From Tannerellaceae bacterium (GTDB lineage: Bacteria; Bacteroidota; Bacteroidia; Bacteroidales; Tannerellaceae): a stretch of 38,589 nt of DNA. Location: positions 1 to 38,589 of the forward strand of contig JAISZY010000076.1 of NCBI GenBank assembly GCA_031284375.1. Reading direction: 5' to 3'. The notes under the pieces were generated by a model. That model was not told the origin of the DNA. It did no database searches and saw only the letters and a list, made by a program, of their open reading frames with translations. Below are positions 23,214 to 32,446 of this stretch, one piece after another. Each line of letters opens with the position of its first letter. The stretch's first letter is position 1. Position numbers and translations under genes: made by a program.

Positions 23214-24258
23214 AACACTGCCGGCAATTAAGTCGCCATCCAAACGCATCGGCTGGCTGATACATATCGCAGCCTGGGGAGTTCTGTTCGTGTTTCCTTT
23301 CCTTCTTGCAGGAAGGGAAACGGAACCCTTTGTATGGAAGCGTTATTGTGGTTTTGTCCTTACACTTAGTTCGTACATCGCCGTCTTCTATGCCAATTAC
23401 CTTTGCTTTGTGAAAAGATTTCTTCTCACAAAGCAATTTACACGTTTCATTCTCTCCAATCTGGCCTTGATTATTTGCCTCATCCCGATAGTTCATTTCC
23501 TGTTATTACTCTTCTTCCCGAACGAGATCGAAGAAATGTCCGATTTCTCCGACTGGGGCATCCTGCGCTTCATCATTGTAGACATGCTGGGATACATCTT
23601 TATCATCACCAACAGCGTAGCCTACAAGATGACCGGCAGTTGGTACGCCATGGTAGCCGAACGGCAAGAGCTGGAACGCAGCCGGAGCGAAGCCGAACTG
23701 AAAAATCTGAAAAGCCAACTCAACCCGCATTTCCTCTTCAATACCCTCAATAATATTTACAGTCTGATAGCCTCCAGCCCCGAACGAGCGCAAGAGGTGG
23801 TGCACGAACTGAGCCGTCTGCTCCGGTATGTGCTGTACGAAAGCAGTCAGCCGTTTGTGACGATGGAGAAAGATCTCGACTTTATCCGCAACTATGTGGA
23901 GCTGATGCGTATTCGTCTGCCGGGACACGTATCGGTAGAGATATCCATCCGGACTACTTCGCCCGATTTTCTGATTGCCCCGCTCCTCTTTATCACTCCG
24001 ATAGAAAACGCCTTCAAACATGGCGTAAGCAACAACAAACCCTCGTTTGTACGCATCGACATACAGGCGGACGACAAGGAAATAAACTGCCACATACACA
24101 ACAGTTACTTCCCCAAAAACGAGAACGACAAAAGCGGTTCGGGCATCGGCCTCGTAAACCTCAACAAACGTTTACATCTGATTTATCCCGATAAATATAT
24201 GTTTACCTACGGACGGAAAAACAGCGAATATCATTGCACGCTGAAGATTTGGCGATAG
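23206..24258 (+). CDS. LytS/YehU-type sensor histidine kinase
   Basis: 350 aa, overlapping the MacB permease by 8 nt. Four TM helices (about 16-36, 48-69, 81-105, 118-140) form the sensor part. A short coiled coil follows, then the His_kinase domain with QLNPHFLFNTLNNIYSLI (phospho-acceptor His about 175). The ATPase region has PIENAFKHGV and GSGIGLVNLNKRL. Kinases of this class normally sit next to a LytTR-type response regulator, but the next gene is a convergent lipoprotein 11 nt away, so no partner is encoded beside it. Being last in the efflux operon suggests it senses envelope state or pump substrate and controls that operon through a regulator elsewhere. Confidence 0.92.
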   Translation: MSETLPAIKSPSKRIGWLIHIAAWGVLFVFPFLLAGRETEPFVWKRYCGFVLTLSSYIAVFYANYLCFVKRFLLTKQFTRFILSNLALIICLIPIVHFLLLLFFPNEIEEMSDFSDWGILRFIIVDMLGYIFIITNSVAYKMTGSWYAMVAERQELERSRSEAELKNLKSQLNPHFLFNTLNNIYSLIASSPERAQEVVHELSRLLRYVLYESSQPFVTMEKDLDFIRNYVELMRIRLPGHVSVEISIRTTSPDFLIAPLLFITPIENAFKHGVSNNKPSFVRIDIQADDKEINCHIHNSYFPKNENDKSGSGIGLVNLNKRLHLIYPDKYMFTYGRKNSEYHCTLKIWR

Positions 24259-24269
24259 AAGGGCGGAAG

Positions 24270-25280
24270 TTATTTTGTCCACTCATCCAGTTCCAGATAA
24301 GCGAATTGTATATCGTCGTCCATATTCATGATCATACGATTCGTATCCTTGTCGTAGAGGAAGCTCATTATTTTGTGTCCGGTTTCTAAGGTTTGGAGGT
24401 AATTACCCTCCAGGTCGAAGACAAGGAATTTAGTGGGAAAGTTCCCCCCACTGCCGTCTTCGTTATACGTATTTTCTCCCAGATAGAGCGCCCATATCCG
24501 GTTGGCAAAAACGGCAGGCTGACCGTAAAAGGTGACCCGGCGGGACGTCTCGCTCTTTTTCCAGTTCGTACCGTAAATATTGTATTTCAGATCTCCGTTT
24601 AGCGTGCAGACCGTCAGCAAATCATAGTGATGATACGCCTTAACTATCAACTGATGCTCCGTAGAGACGGCAAACGACAGACGACGGTTTTCTATATCCA
24701 AACGTTCGTATCCCAGCGGAGTGATTTCTCCTGTACGCATATTCCAGCGGGCAACGGATTGATTGAATTTTGAATTACCCAACCGTTCTATTATCACACC
24801 GATACAGAGCGTATCCTGGAGGTAATCGTACTTATCGGGAAATGACTTCTCGCCCATCGTTGTTTTTTCTTCGGGCAGATAATCGGGATTGGCAAACAAA
24901 CTATCGGGATAATAGACAAATATTTTGTTTTTGCCATGGTCGGAGGCGTAAAACCTGCGATTCGTTTCGTCTACGGCAAGGTGTCCGATATTGGCTATTT
25001 CGCCGGGACCTTGTCCTCTGGGAATAAAGTCGCCGATAAACCGGAAAGTATATTTATCGAAAAAATACACCAGGTTTCTTAGCGAATGATAATCTTTTAT
25101 CATCAAATAATCCCCCAGGATGTAGATAAAATTAATGTGACTGATGGGCGTTTCTTCGGTAGAAATTTCCTTTATTCGGTCGCGAATATCCACAATATTG
25201 TTGCGTCTTGCCTGATGTTTCTCCGTCGGATTGGGTGAACAGCTACAAAGGAATATGAAAAGGTATACGAAATACTTCAT
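24270..25280 (-). CDS. Six-bladed beta-propeller (TolB-like) lipoprotein
   Basis: 336 aa with a lipoprotein signal (YLFIFLCSC, lipidated Cys about 14). The segment RGQGPGEIANIGHLAVDE, followed by FYASDHGKNKIFVY, is the typical motif of Bacteroidales 6-bladed propeller lipoproteins of the BF3164/TolB-like type. Aromatic blade motifs recur to the end (DLEGNYLQTLETG). These proteins are common as single genes in the order, and their biochemical role is not settled. It converges on the sensor kinase gene. A minus-strand TATATTTG lies about 35 nt upstream of the ATG, without a well-spaced -33 box. Confidence 0.8.
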   Translation of the reverse strand: MKYFVYLFIFLCSCSPNPTEKHQARRNNIVDIRDRIKEISTEETPISHINFIYILGDYLMIKDYHSLRNLVYFFDKYTFRFIGDFIPRGQGPGEIANIGHLAVDETNRRFYASDHGKNKIFVYYPDSLFANPDYLPEEKTTMGEKSFPDKYDYLQDTLCIGVIIERLGNSKFNQSVARWNMRTGEITPLGYERLDIENRRLSFAVSTEHQLIVKAYHHYDLLTVCTLNGDLKYNIYGTNWKKSETSRRVTFYGQPAVFANRIWALYLGENTYNEDGSGGNFPTKFLVFDLEGNYLQTLETGHKIMSFLYDKDTNRMIMNMDDDIQFAYLELDEWTK

Positions 25281-25354
25281 GGGTAAAATTTTAAATTCAA
25301 CGCGGCGAAGCTACAAATATATTCTTACATATCCTTTGTTCACTACCAAACCCC

Positions 25355-25602
25355 AAAGCCCCCTTAGTAGCCATCGCGCCCTCCTGCAAATCTTTCCCTT
25401 ATTCCCTTATTGACGAGCCATCAGGCAAGGGAATAAAGGAAAACGTTTGGGGCTACATCAAAGTATCAAAAATCCGGCGTAATGTCCCCGTCCTTGCGAA
25501 CGCAGTGAAGCAATCCGGCGTATTTTTCCCCGTCCTTGCGAACGTAGTGAAGCAATCCAGCCTACACGCACCCTGGATTGCTTCACTTTGTTCGCAATGA
25601 CG
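25355..25602. repeat. Repeat locus 3: AAAGCCCCCTTAGTAG element plus REP-like trio
   Basis: AAAGCCCCCTTAGTAG (25355-25370) and CCCTTATTCCCTTATT (25396-25411) repeat the element of 97-156. Next come two direct REP-like copies (25489-25518, 25531-25560) and one inverted copy (25573-25602). The second and third form a long stem. No gene is visible between 25281 and 25657. Confidence 0.85.
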
Positions 25603-25656
25603 GGGAGAAAAACAAAGGTCTTTCGCCGGATTACATCATTGCAAATGAAATACCCC

Positions 25657-26095
25657 CTTCGGCGTTAAACGAAAAGACTATTGTGTTTGAAATATCGCCT
25701 TCGGCTTTAGCCAAAGATACTATTGCATTTAAAATATCATCTTCGGCTTCAACCAAAGAGACTATTGCATTTGAAATATCGCCTTCGGCTTTAGCCAAAG
25801 ATACTATTGTGTTTGAAATATCGCCTTCGGCTTTAGCCAAAGAGACTATTGCGTTTGAAATACCATCTTCGGCTTTAGCCGAAAAGACTATTGCATTTAA
25901 AATACCCCTTCCGGCTTTAGCCGAAGATACTATTGCATTTGAAAAACCCCATTCGGTTTTAGCCGAAGGCGATAATGTGTTTCGGAAACTCTTTCCGGCT
26001 TTAGCCGAAGGCGCTTTTGCATCCCCTGAACCCTTTCCGGCTTTAAACCAAGGCAACTTTACGTCCGAAATACCCCTTCGGTAGCGCTACGGAAA
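25657..26095. repeat. Tandem array, about 10.5 copies of a 42-bp unit, open on both strands
   Basis: The unit is roughly CTTCGGCTTTAGCCAAAGAT then ACTATTGCATTTGAAATATCGC. Since 42 is a multiple of 3, ORFs stay open on both strands (25578..26084 plus, 25631..26056 minus) as 14-residue repeats. The conserved part is the palindromic CTTCGGCTTTAGCCGAAG. Copies drift towards the right end, where the last half unit is CTTCGGTAGCGCTACGG. There is no signal peptide or normal start, and the plus ORF begins inside a REP copy, so it is treated as non-coding. Confidence 0.88.
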
Positions 26096-26192
26096 GAAGA
26101 AAACAGACGAGATGCTTTCTATCTAAAACTTAAACAGGCTCTAAAATAATATAAATATTACCCCACATTCGATGTAAAGCCAAAAATGTTTC

Positions 26193-26200
26193 TACTTTTG
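26193..26200 (+). promoter_or_regulatory. -7-like box TACTTTTG upstream of the DUF6242-like gene
   Basis: It matches TAnnTTTG 32 nt before the ATG at 26233, with a partial -33 (TTCG) about 21 nt upstream. It probably drives the envelope biogenesis run. 26096-26192 is AT-rich with nothing else recognisable. Confidence 0.5.
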
Positions 26201-26232
26201 TTGCTCGAATACGTAATCAATCTATCATATAG

Positions 26233-27579
26233 ATGAAAAATAACATTGTATTGTTTATAACAGGATGCACTCTGATGTTGATGGCCTCGTGCCTGGGTAG
26301 TGGAGAAACATATTCCACGGATGATATAAAAGATGCACAAATAGCCTCTCTGACGCTTTCTCACGACTCGGTGGCGGGGCTGGAGAATGTAAAATTTACA
26401 ATCGACCAAGTAAGCGGGCTGATATTCAACAACGATTCCCTTCCCTACGGAACAAAAATAGAGAAAGTAGTATGTACCCTCACCTATTCCGTAGGCGTTA
26501 GCGCCATCAAGGTGGAGCAAAAAGCCGAAGGAGACACCGCCATCTGGTGGAACGGAACCGATTCGCTAAACTTTGCCCTCCCCATAGCGTTCACCACCAT
26601 CGCCTACGACGGCGCAACGTCCAAAAACTATACCGCCTGGGTGAATATCCATCAGGAAAAACCCGATTCGATGGTATGGCAATTCTACGCCACCCTGCCC
26701 GAAGCCGATGCCCGGGAACGAAACACAATAAAATATACTTACAACGGCTCCGAAGCCTACCTGATGTACACAAAAACATCCGCCGGCGCCAACCTATACT
26801 ATGCCCCAACCCATTATATGGACACATGGCAGGAATTGCCCCTCGCCGATCTGCCTCAAACAACGGATATTACCCAAATTGCCGCATACGAATGTACGTT
26901 GTATGCTCCGGCAGACGGCGAGGGTCTCTACCAATCGGACAATGGATTAACGTGGACGAAAACCGAAAACGCACCCCCCGTTAAAACCATTCTGGGCGTG
27001 ATAAGCGAACAACGCAACGGCCCGCCCCTATTGGCCGTAATCCTAAAGGGTGAAACGGCCGACGTGTTTGCATCCATGAACCGCGAAAATCAGTGGACGG
27101 AAGGCGACACCGTGCCCGGAAACTTCCCCCGGAACGGCTTCGCACACATAAGCTACACCCGCATGAATAGCGCGTACCTGTCTGTCGTAGCCGGGAAAAA
27201 CGCCGAAGCCCAGCCCCTCAACACCACCTGGACTACATCCAACGGCACCGCCTGGGCGCTCCTTTCCGGAGAAGAGGAAAACTTCTTTGAGAAAAAATCC
27301 GGCGCCATGCTCGCCCAATACGACGATAAATTTTATCTGATAGGCGGCATCCATGCAGACAACAAAGCATCGAAAGACATTCACCTATCGGTCGATAACG
27401 GCGCAACCTGGTTTCCGGTCGATTCCCTGAAAACCCTACCGGAATCCTACCAATCCAGAGGCTACGCCTCCGTAGACGTAAACGAGGAAAAATATCTGCT
27501 ACTCTTTGGCGGAAAAACAAGCGAGGACGGAAAATCCCTGAACGAACTCTGGCGCGGACGTATCAACCGCCTGAAATAA
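26233..27579 (+). CDS. DUF6242-like lipoprotein
   Basis: 448 aa with a lipoprotein signal (TLMLMASC). The mature start, DAQIASLTLSHDSV then VKFTIDQVSGLIFNNDSLPY, is the hallmark of the Bacteroidales DUF6242 family. An N-terminal Ig-like domain (to about residue 135) is followed by kelch/BNR-like propeller repeats with DNGATWFPVDSL and SDNGLTWTKTE Asp-box-like motifs. The function is unknown; location is the periplasm or outer membrane. It precedes the DUF6089-like gene by 9 nt, as in the conserved bamA neighbourhood of the order, which hints at an envelope role. Confidence 0.82.
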   Translation: MKNNIVLFITGCTLMLMASCLGSGETYSTDDIKDAQIASLTLSHDSVAGLENVKFTIDQVSGLIFNNDSLPYGTKIEKVVCTLTYSVGVSAIKVEQKAEGDTAIWWNGTDSLNFALPIAFTTIAYDGATSKNYTAWVNIHQEKPDSMVWQFYATLPEADARERNTIKYTYNGSEAYLMYTKTSAGANLYYAPTHYMDTWQELPLADLPQTTDITQIAAYECTLYAPADGEGLYQSDNGLTWTKTENAPPVKTILGVISEQRNGPPLLAVILKGETADVFASMNRENQWTEGDTVPGNFPRNGFAHISYTRMNSAYLSVVAGKNAEAQPLNTTWTTSNGTAWALLSGEEENFFEKKSGAMLAQYDDKFYLIGGIHADNKASKDIHLSVDNGATWFPVDSLKTLPESYQSRGYASVDVNEEKYLLLFGGKTSEDGKSLNELWRGRINRLK

Positions 27580-27588
27580 TCCGGAAAT

Positions 27589-28302
27589 ATGGCTCCCGTG
27601 TCCTTTCGTCGCATAGAAGTTTTCGTTATCCTATTGCTCGGCGCCTGCCCCGCACTCCGGTCGCAAGAATACAAATACGAAATAGGAGGAATGGCCGGAG
27701 GCGCTTTCTATATGGGAGATGTAAATAAAAACAGCCTGTTTAGAGAAACAAATCCCGCCTTTGGCGGCGTATTCCGCTACAACCCCAACCTCCGATGGGC
27801 CGTAAAAGCCAACCTGATGTGGGGCCGGATATCAGGCGCAACCTCCGAACAGGAAAATGCGTACCCCCATCAAGCGCAAGCCTCATTCGCAAGAAACCTG
27901 TTTGAATTAGGCGGGCAGATGGAGTTCAACTTCTTCCCATACAGCGACAAATTTGCCTATGCAAACGCAAAACGTTTCACACCATACGTCCTGATGGGCT
28001 TAGGAGCCACCGTAGCGCCCGGCAGCGGAGAAACATTTGCAGGACCAAACCTCTCGATAGGCGTAGGAGCGAAATACAAAATAAAAAACAGAATCAACGT
28101 AGGATGCGAGTTCTCCGTCCGCAAATTGTTTGCCGACAACTTAGACGTAACCGACAGCGAAAATACGCTACTCAACAACCCCTATGGCATCAGCGGCAGC
28201 GTATGGAAAAACAACGACTGGTACTCCTTTCTACTCCTATCCGTTACGTGGGACTTCGGTCTCCGTTGCGGCACATGCAACAACAAAAATTTAGAATTTT
28301 AA
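27589..28302 (+). CDS. DUF6089-like outer membrane beta-barrel protein
   Basis: 237 aa. The signal peptide ends near LRSQ. The mature protein starts [20 protein letters not shown] and consists of alternating amphipathic strands with aromatic ends ([21 protein letters not shown]-type strands, [13 protein letters not shown]), as in small 8-stranded barrels of the PorT/DUF6089 type. A short Cys-containing tail (CGTCNNKN) follows. It sits directly upstream of uppS and bamA. Presumably an outer-membrane protein whose function is not defined. Confidence 0.82.
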   Translation: MAPVSFRRIEVFVILLLGACPALRSQEYKYEIGGMAGGAFYMGDVNKNSLFRETNPAFGGVFRYNPNLRWAVKANLMWGRISGATSEQENAYPHQAQASFARNLFELGGQMEFNFFPYSDKFAYANAKRFTPYVLMGLGATVAPGSGETFAGPNLSIGVGAKYKIKNRINVGCEFSVRKLFADNLDVTDSENTLLNNPYGISGSVWKNNDWYSFLLLSVTWDFGLRCGTCNNKNLEF

Positions 28303-28318
28303 CAACACAGGAAAATAC

Positions 28319-29062
28319 ATGTCGTTGATAGAAAAGATAGATAAAGAACATTTACCGCAACACGTGGCTATCATAATGGATGGCAACGGCCGGTGGGCCA
28401 AAGCGAAAGGAAAAGATCGCAGCGCCGGACATCAGGAAGGCGTGGCAACCGTCCGCAAGATTGTAGAAGCCGCCACAGCTATCGGTTTGAAATATCTTAC
28501 CATCTATACTTTTTCCAACGAGAACTGGGATCGCCCGGAAGAAGAAATCCAAGCCCTGATGGAACTCTTAGTCATAGCCATCCGCCGCGAAACGCCGGAC
28601 TTGGTTAAAAACAATGTCCGCCTCACGGCCATAGGCAATCTAAAACGTTTACCGGAAAAAGTATATACAACCTTGCGCCAATGTATGGAGCAAACCGCCG
28701 CCAACACAGGAACAACTTTAATTCTTGCCCTCAGCTATTCCTCCCGATGGGAAATAACGGAAGCCGCAAGACAAATAACCCTCGATGCGCTGGAGAAAAA
28801 AATCCTCCCCGGCGATATAAACGAAACCCTGATGGCAAGATATGTAACAACCGGCAACATCCCCGACCCCGATTTGTTAATTCGTACCGGAGGCGAGAAG
28901 AGAATCAGCAACTTCTTGTTGTGGCAAATCTCGTACTCCGAACTATATTTTACCGACATCTATTGGCCGGATTTCAGAGAAGAAGAATTGTATGGAGCGA
29001 TATTGCTCTACCAACAACGCGAACGCAGGTTTGGTAAAACAAGCGAACAATTAAATCTATAA
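28319..29062 (+). CDS. uppS: Isoprenyl (undecaprenyl) diphosphate synthase
   Basis: 247 aa, cis-prenyltransferase. [17 protein letters not shown] contains the catalytic Asp and the diphosphate-binding loop. [15 protein letters not shown] is the second conserved block. [18 protein letters not shown] with [14 protein letters not shown] is the C-terminal signature. It condenses isopentenyl diphosphate onto farnesyl diphosphate to make the C55 lipid carrier for peptidoglycan and surface glycans, at the cytosolic membrane face. Length is normal. It is followed 15 nt later by bamA, a pairing conserved in Bacteroidota. Confidence 0.97.
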   Translation: MSLIEKIDKEHLPQHVAIIMDGNGRWAKAKGKDRSAGHQEGVATVRKIVEAATAIGLKYLTIYTFSNENWDRPEEEIQALMELLVIAIRRETPDLVKNNVRLTAIGNLKRLPEKVYTTLRQCMEQTAANTGTTLILALSYSSRWEITEAARQITLDALEKKILPGDINETLMARYVTTGNIPDPDLLIRTGGEKRISNFLLWQISYSELYFTDIYWPDFREEELYGAILLYQQRERRFGKTSEQLNL

Positions 29063-29077
29063 AACAAGAGCTATAAT

Positions 29078-31786
29078 ATGTGTAAGAGAATCGTGCTGTT
29101 TTTTATTTCCTTAAGCTTTGTTTTTGGAGCATTTGCACAGGAAACCGACACCGTAACGGTAGTAGAAACGCCGGCCCCCGTACCGGTCATCTCGTACTCC
29201 TCTACCCCCAAAAGCTACAAGATAGCCGACATCAAAGTATCGGGACTGAAAAAAGAAGTGTATGAAGACTTCACCATCATCGGCCTGTCGGGCCTATCGG
29301 TGGGAGACGTCATCACCGTACCGGGCGAAGATATAACCACCACCGTGAAACGCTTCTGGAGGCATGGCTTATTTTCGGACGTCAAAGTACTGGCCACAAA
29401 AATAGAAGCCGATCAAGTCTGGCTGGAAATACAATTGAAACAACGCCCCCGCGTTTCGCAAGTAAACTATAACGGAATCAAAAAAGGAGAACGCGAAGAA
29501 CTGGAAACCCGTCTGGGTTTCAGAAAAGGCTATCAGGTAACACCCAATCTGGTAGATCGAGCCAAAACACTTATCCAAAAGTATTTCGACGGAAAAGGAT
29601 TTAAGAAAGTAGATGTAGATATTGTTCAGAAAGACGACCTCGCTCACGAAGGAGAAGTAATCCTGGACATTAATATCGACAAAAATGAGAAGACAAAGAT
29701 TAACCAAATCGTTTTTACCGGCAACGGTCAATTAACCGACTTCCAACTAAAGAAGGCGATGAAGAAAACCAACGAAACCTTCTCCCTCCCCCGCCGCTTC
29801 AAGACCAGCATACTGGAATTGTTCAGCACCAAAAAGTTCACAACCGAAGAATACGAAAACGACAAGAAGAACCTGATAAGCAAATACAACGAACACGGCT
29901 ACCGAGACGCCACCTTATTGGCCGACAGCGTAGCGGAACACAACGAGAAGTCGGTAAACATCTATCTCACGATAGACGAAGGCCGTCAGTACTTCCTGAA
30001 AGACATCCGCTTTGTAGGAAACACCCAATACCCCACCGACCTGCTGACGGCTATCCTCCAAATGAAGCCGGGAGAAGTATACAACCAGAAAAAACTGGAC
30101 GAGCACCTCAATACCGACGACGAATCCGTAGCCAATATCTACTACAACAACGGCTACCTCTTCTTTGGCGCCGATCCGGTGGAAGTAGAAGCCGACAACG
30201 ACTCCATTTCGCTGGAAATACGTATCCAGGAAGGGCCTCAGGCAACCATCAACCGCATTATCATCGAAGGGAACGACCGGCTGTATGAAGACATCATACG
30301 TCGGGAATTACGCACCAAGCCCGGCGCTTTGTTCAGTCGGGAAGAATTGGTCCGCTCCGTTCGGGAGTTGGCGCAAATGGGACATTTCGACCCCGAAAAC
30401 CTCTCTCCCCAGCCCATCCCCGACCCCGAAAGCGGTACGGTAGACATTCGTTTCCCCTTGGTATCGAAAGCCAACGACCAGGTAGAATTTTCGGCCGGAT
30501 GGGGGCAGGTTGGCGTCATAGGTAAATTAAGTCTGAAGTTCACCAACTTCTCTATGAAAAATCTTATGAATCCCAAGACCTACAAAGGAATCATTCCTCA
30601 AGGCGAAGGACAAACACTCACGATAAGCGGACAAACAAACGGACGCTATTATCAAGGATATAGTATATCCTTTATGGATCCCTGGTTTGGCGGAAAGCGT
30701 CCCAACACCTTCTCGCTTAGTGCGTATTATTCCAAACAATCGGACATCAACACGGATTTCTATTCAAATACCATGTCGAATTATGGATACGGCTATGGAG
30801 GATATCCTTACAGCAGCTACGGAGGATATGGAGGCTACGGAGGATATGGATATGGCTATGGAGGTTACGGCGGCTACGGAAGTTACGACCCGTACAACAG
30901 TTATGAGTTAGCCTACGACCCCAACAAATCTATCGAAATGATAGCCATTTCCGCAGGATACGGAAAACGCCTGAACTGGCCGGACGACTACTTTCAGTTT
31001 ATGGCAACGCTGAGTTATCAGATATATAAGTTAAATAATTGGACGTACTATCAGTATCTCATGGGATTTACATCCGGCGTGAGTCATAACATCAATCTGG
31101 AATTATTGTTGCAACGCAGTTCGATAGACAACCCACTTTATACACGTCGGGGATCTCAGTTTACACTCTCTCTGAGCGCTACGCCTCCGTATTCTTTGTT
31201 CGACGGAAAAGACTACGCTTCCATGTCTGCGGCCGAAAGAAACAAACTGATAGAATACCACAAATGGAAATTTAAAGCAAAAGTATTTACTCCTATCATC
31301 CCCTCGGCAACACGCACACCGGTCTTGATGTCTCGCTTGGAGTACGGTTTCCTTGGTCATTACAACCCATATAAAATCTCCCCCTTCGAAGCCTTCTACA
31401 TGGGCGGAGACGGCATGACCGGGTACAGCAGTATCAATGCCTCCGAAATCATTGCCTTGCGAGGATACGAAAACGGGAGTATTGCCGGCAACAGCTCCTA
31501 CGGCTATGCCTACACCCGTTTGGGATTAGAGCTTCGTTATCCGTTTTTGCTCGAACCTTCGTCCACCATCTTTGGCGTTGCCTTTGTAGAAGCCGGTAAT
31601 GCCTGGCCATTACTGAAAGACTTCAATCCCTTCGCGCTGAAACGTTCGGCCGGAGTAGGAGTGCGCATCTTCCTGCCGATGATTGGTCTGATGGGAATCG
31701 ACTGGGCATACGGATTCGACATTCCGGATGCCGGAACAACAAGAGGTGGCAGTAATTTCCACTTCATCATTGGTCAGGAATTTTAA
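29078..31786 (+). CDS. bamA: Outer membrane assembly factor BamA, with a Gly/Tyr-rich loop
   Basis: 902 aa with a signal peptide ending in FGAFAQ. Residues about 45-450 are five POTRA-like repeats (for example IADIKVSGLKKEVYEDFTI, INRIIIEGNDRLYEDIIRREL). The C-terminal barrel (about 465-902) contains the conserved GMTGYSS / LRGYENGSI segment with the (V/I)RG(F/Y) lock and ends in NFHFIIGQEF with a C-terminal aromatic. It folds beta-barrel proteins into the outer membrane. A low-complexity Gly/Tyr run occupies about residues 567-607, between two barrel strands, where an extracellular or periplasmic loop is expected. No frameshift is seen. Confidence 0.96.
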   Translation: MCKRIVLFFISLSFVFGAFAQETDTVTVVETPAPVPVISYSSTPKSYKIADIKVSGLKKEVYEDFTIIGLSGLSVGDVITVPGEDITTTVKRFWRHGLFSDVKVLATKIEADQVWLEIQLKQRPRVSQVNYNGIKKGEREELETRLGFRKGYQVTPNLVDRAKTLIQKYFDGKGFKKVDVDIVQKDDLAHEGEVILDINIDKNEKTKINQIVFTGNGQLTDFQLKKAMKKTNETFSLPRRFKTSILELFSTKKFTTEEYENDKKNLISKYNEHGYRDATLLADSVAEHNEKSVNIYLTIDEGRQYFLKDIRFVGNTQYPTDLLTAILQMKPGEVYNQKKLDEHLNTDDESVANIYYNNGYLFFGADPVEVEADNDSISLEIRIQEGPQATINRIIIEGNDRLYEDIIRRELRTKPGALFSREELVRSVRELAQMGHFDPENLSPQPIPDPESGTVDIRFPLVSKANDQVEFSAGWGQVGVIGKLSLKFTNFSMKNLMNPKTYKGIIPQGEGQTLTISGQTNGRYYQGYSISFMDPWFGGKRPNTFSLSAYYSKQSDINTDFYSNTMSNYGYGYGGYPYSSYGGYGGYGGYGYGYGGYGGYGSYDPYNSYELAYDPNKSIEMIAISAGYGKRLNWPDDYFQFMATLSYQIYKLNNWTYYQYLMGFTSGVSHNINLELLLQRSSIDNPLYTRRGSQFTLSLSATPPYSLFDGKDYASMSAAERNKLIEYHKWKFKAKVFTPIIPSATRTPVLMSRLEYGFLGHYNPYKISPFEAFYMGGDGMTGYSSINASEIIALRGYENGSIAGNSSYGYAYTRLGLELRYPFLLEPSSTIFGVAFVEAGNAWPLLKDFNPFALKRSAGVGVRIFLPMIGLMGIDWAYGFDIPDAGTTRGGSNFHFIIGQEF

Positions 31787-31858
31787 TTAACGTTATTTAG
31801 TTCCTATGACGTAAACGAATGATTACATATATAGTCATAAGAAAAATATATAAAAAGA

Positions 31859-32380
31859 ATGAGTATGAAAAAAATTATTGTTTTATGCGGCATGATGCTA
31901 CTCTGCACATGGGCAGGGATAGCTCAGAAATTTGCCTTGATTGATACGGAATACATCCTGAAAAATATTCCTGCATACGAGATGACAAACGAGCAACTCA
32001 GCCAGATTTCCAAACAATGGCAAAATGAAGTGGAAGCCCTCCAACAGGAAGCGCAGAATATGTATAAAGCATATCAGAGCGACTTAGTATTTCTCTCGGC
32101 AGAAATGAAAACCAAACGAGAAGAGGCTATCGTGAAAAAAGAACAAGAGGCTCAGGAACTCAAACGGACATATTTCGGCCCGGAAGGAGAGCTTCAGAAG
32201 AAACGCGAAAGTTTGGTGAAACCCATTCAGGATGAAATTTATACTGCCGTAAAGGAGATTTCGGAAGCCAACAATTATCAGTTGGTAATAGACCGTGCCT
32301 CGGCGATGAGCATCATCTTTGCATCTCCGAAAATTGATATCAGCAATGAAGTACTTCGGAAATTAGGATATTCAAAATAA
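31859..32380 (+). CDS. OmpH/Skp-family periplasmic chaperone, copy 1
   Basis: 173 aa; the start may be the ATG at 31859 or at 31865 (MSMKK). Signal peptide, then KFALIDTEYILKNIPAYE, the conserved Skp/OmpH opening. A long Lys/Glu/Gln-rich coiled coil (about 45-125) follows, and a C-terminal strand region with NNYQLVIDRASAMSIIFASPKIDIS. It holds unfolded outer-membrane proteins for BamA, which is encoded just upstream. A tandem pair of ompH genes after bamA is typical of Bacteroidota. The 72-nt gap after bamA contains TATGAC/AGTCATA arms with a wide loop. Confidence 0.92.
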   Translation: MSMKKIIVLCGMMLLCTWAGIAQKFALIDTEYILKNIPAYEMTNEQLSQISKQWQNEVEALQQEAQNMYKAYQSDLVFLSAEMKTKREEAIVKKEQEAQELKRTYFGPEGELQKKRESLVKPIQDEIYTAVKEISEANNYQLVIDRASAMSIIFASPKIDISNEVLRKLGYSK

Positions 32381-32385
32381 ATCCT

Positions 32386-32393
32386 TACATTTG
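32386..32393 (+). promoter_or_regulatory. -7-like box TACATTTG before the second ompH gene
   Basis: It matches TAnnTTTG 53 nt before the ATG at 32447, with no good -33 element at the right spacing. A possible internal promoter. Confidence 0.35.
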
Positions 32394-32446
32394 TGCGCTT
32401 TACTGCAAAGAGTATACATTGATTACTAATAAATAGAGAATAAAAA

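Noticed and set aside
25578-26084. 168-aa plus-strand ORF and 141-aa minus-strand ORF of 14-residue repeats
   Set aside because: Both are by-products of a 42-bp tandem array; there is no signal peptide or plausible start, and both strands are equally open.
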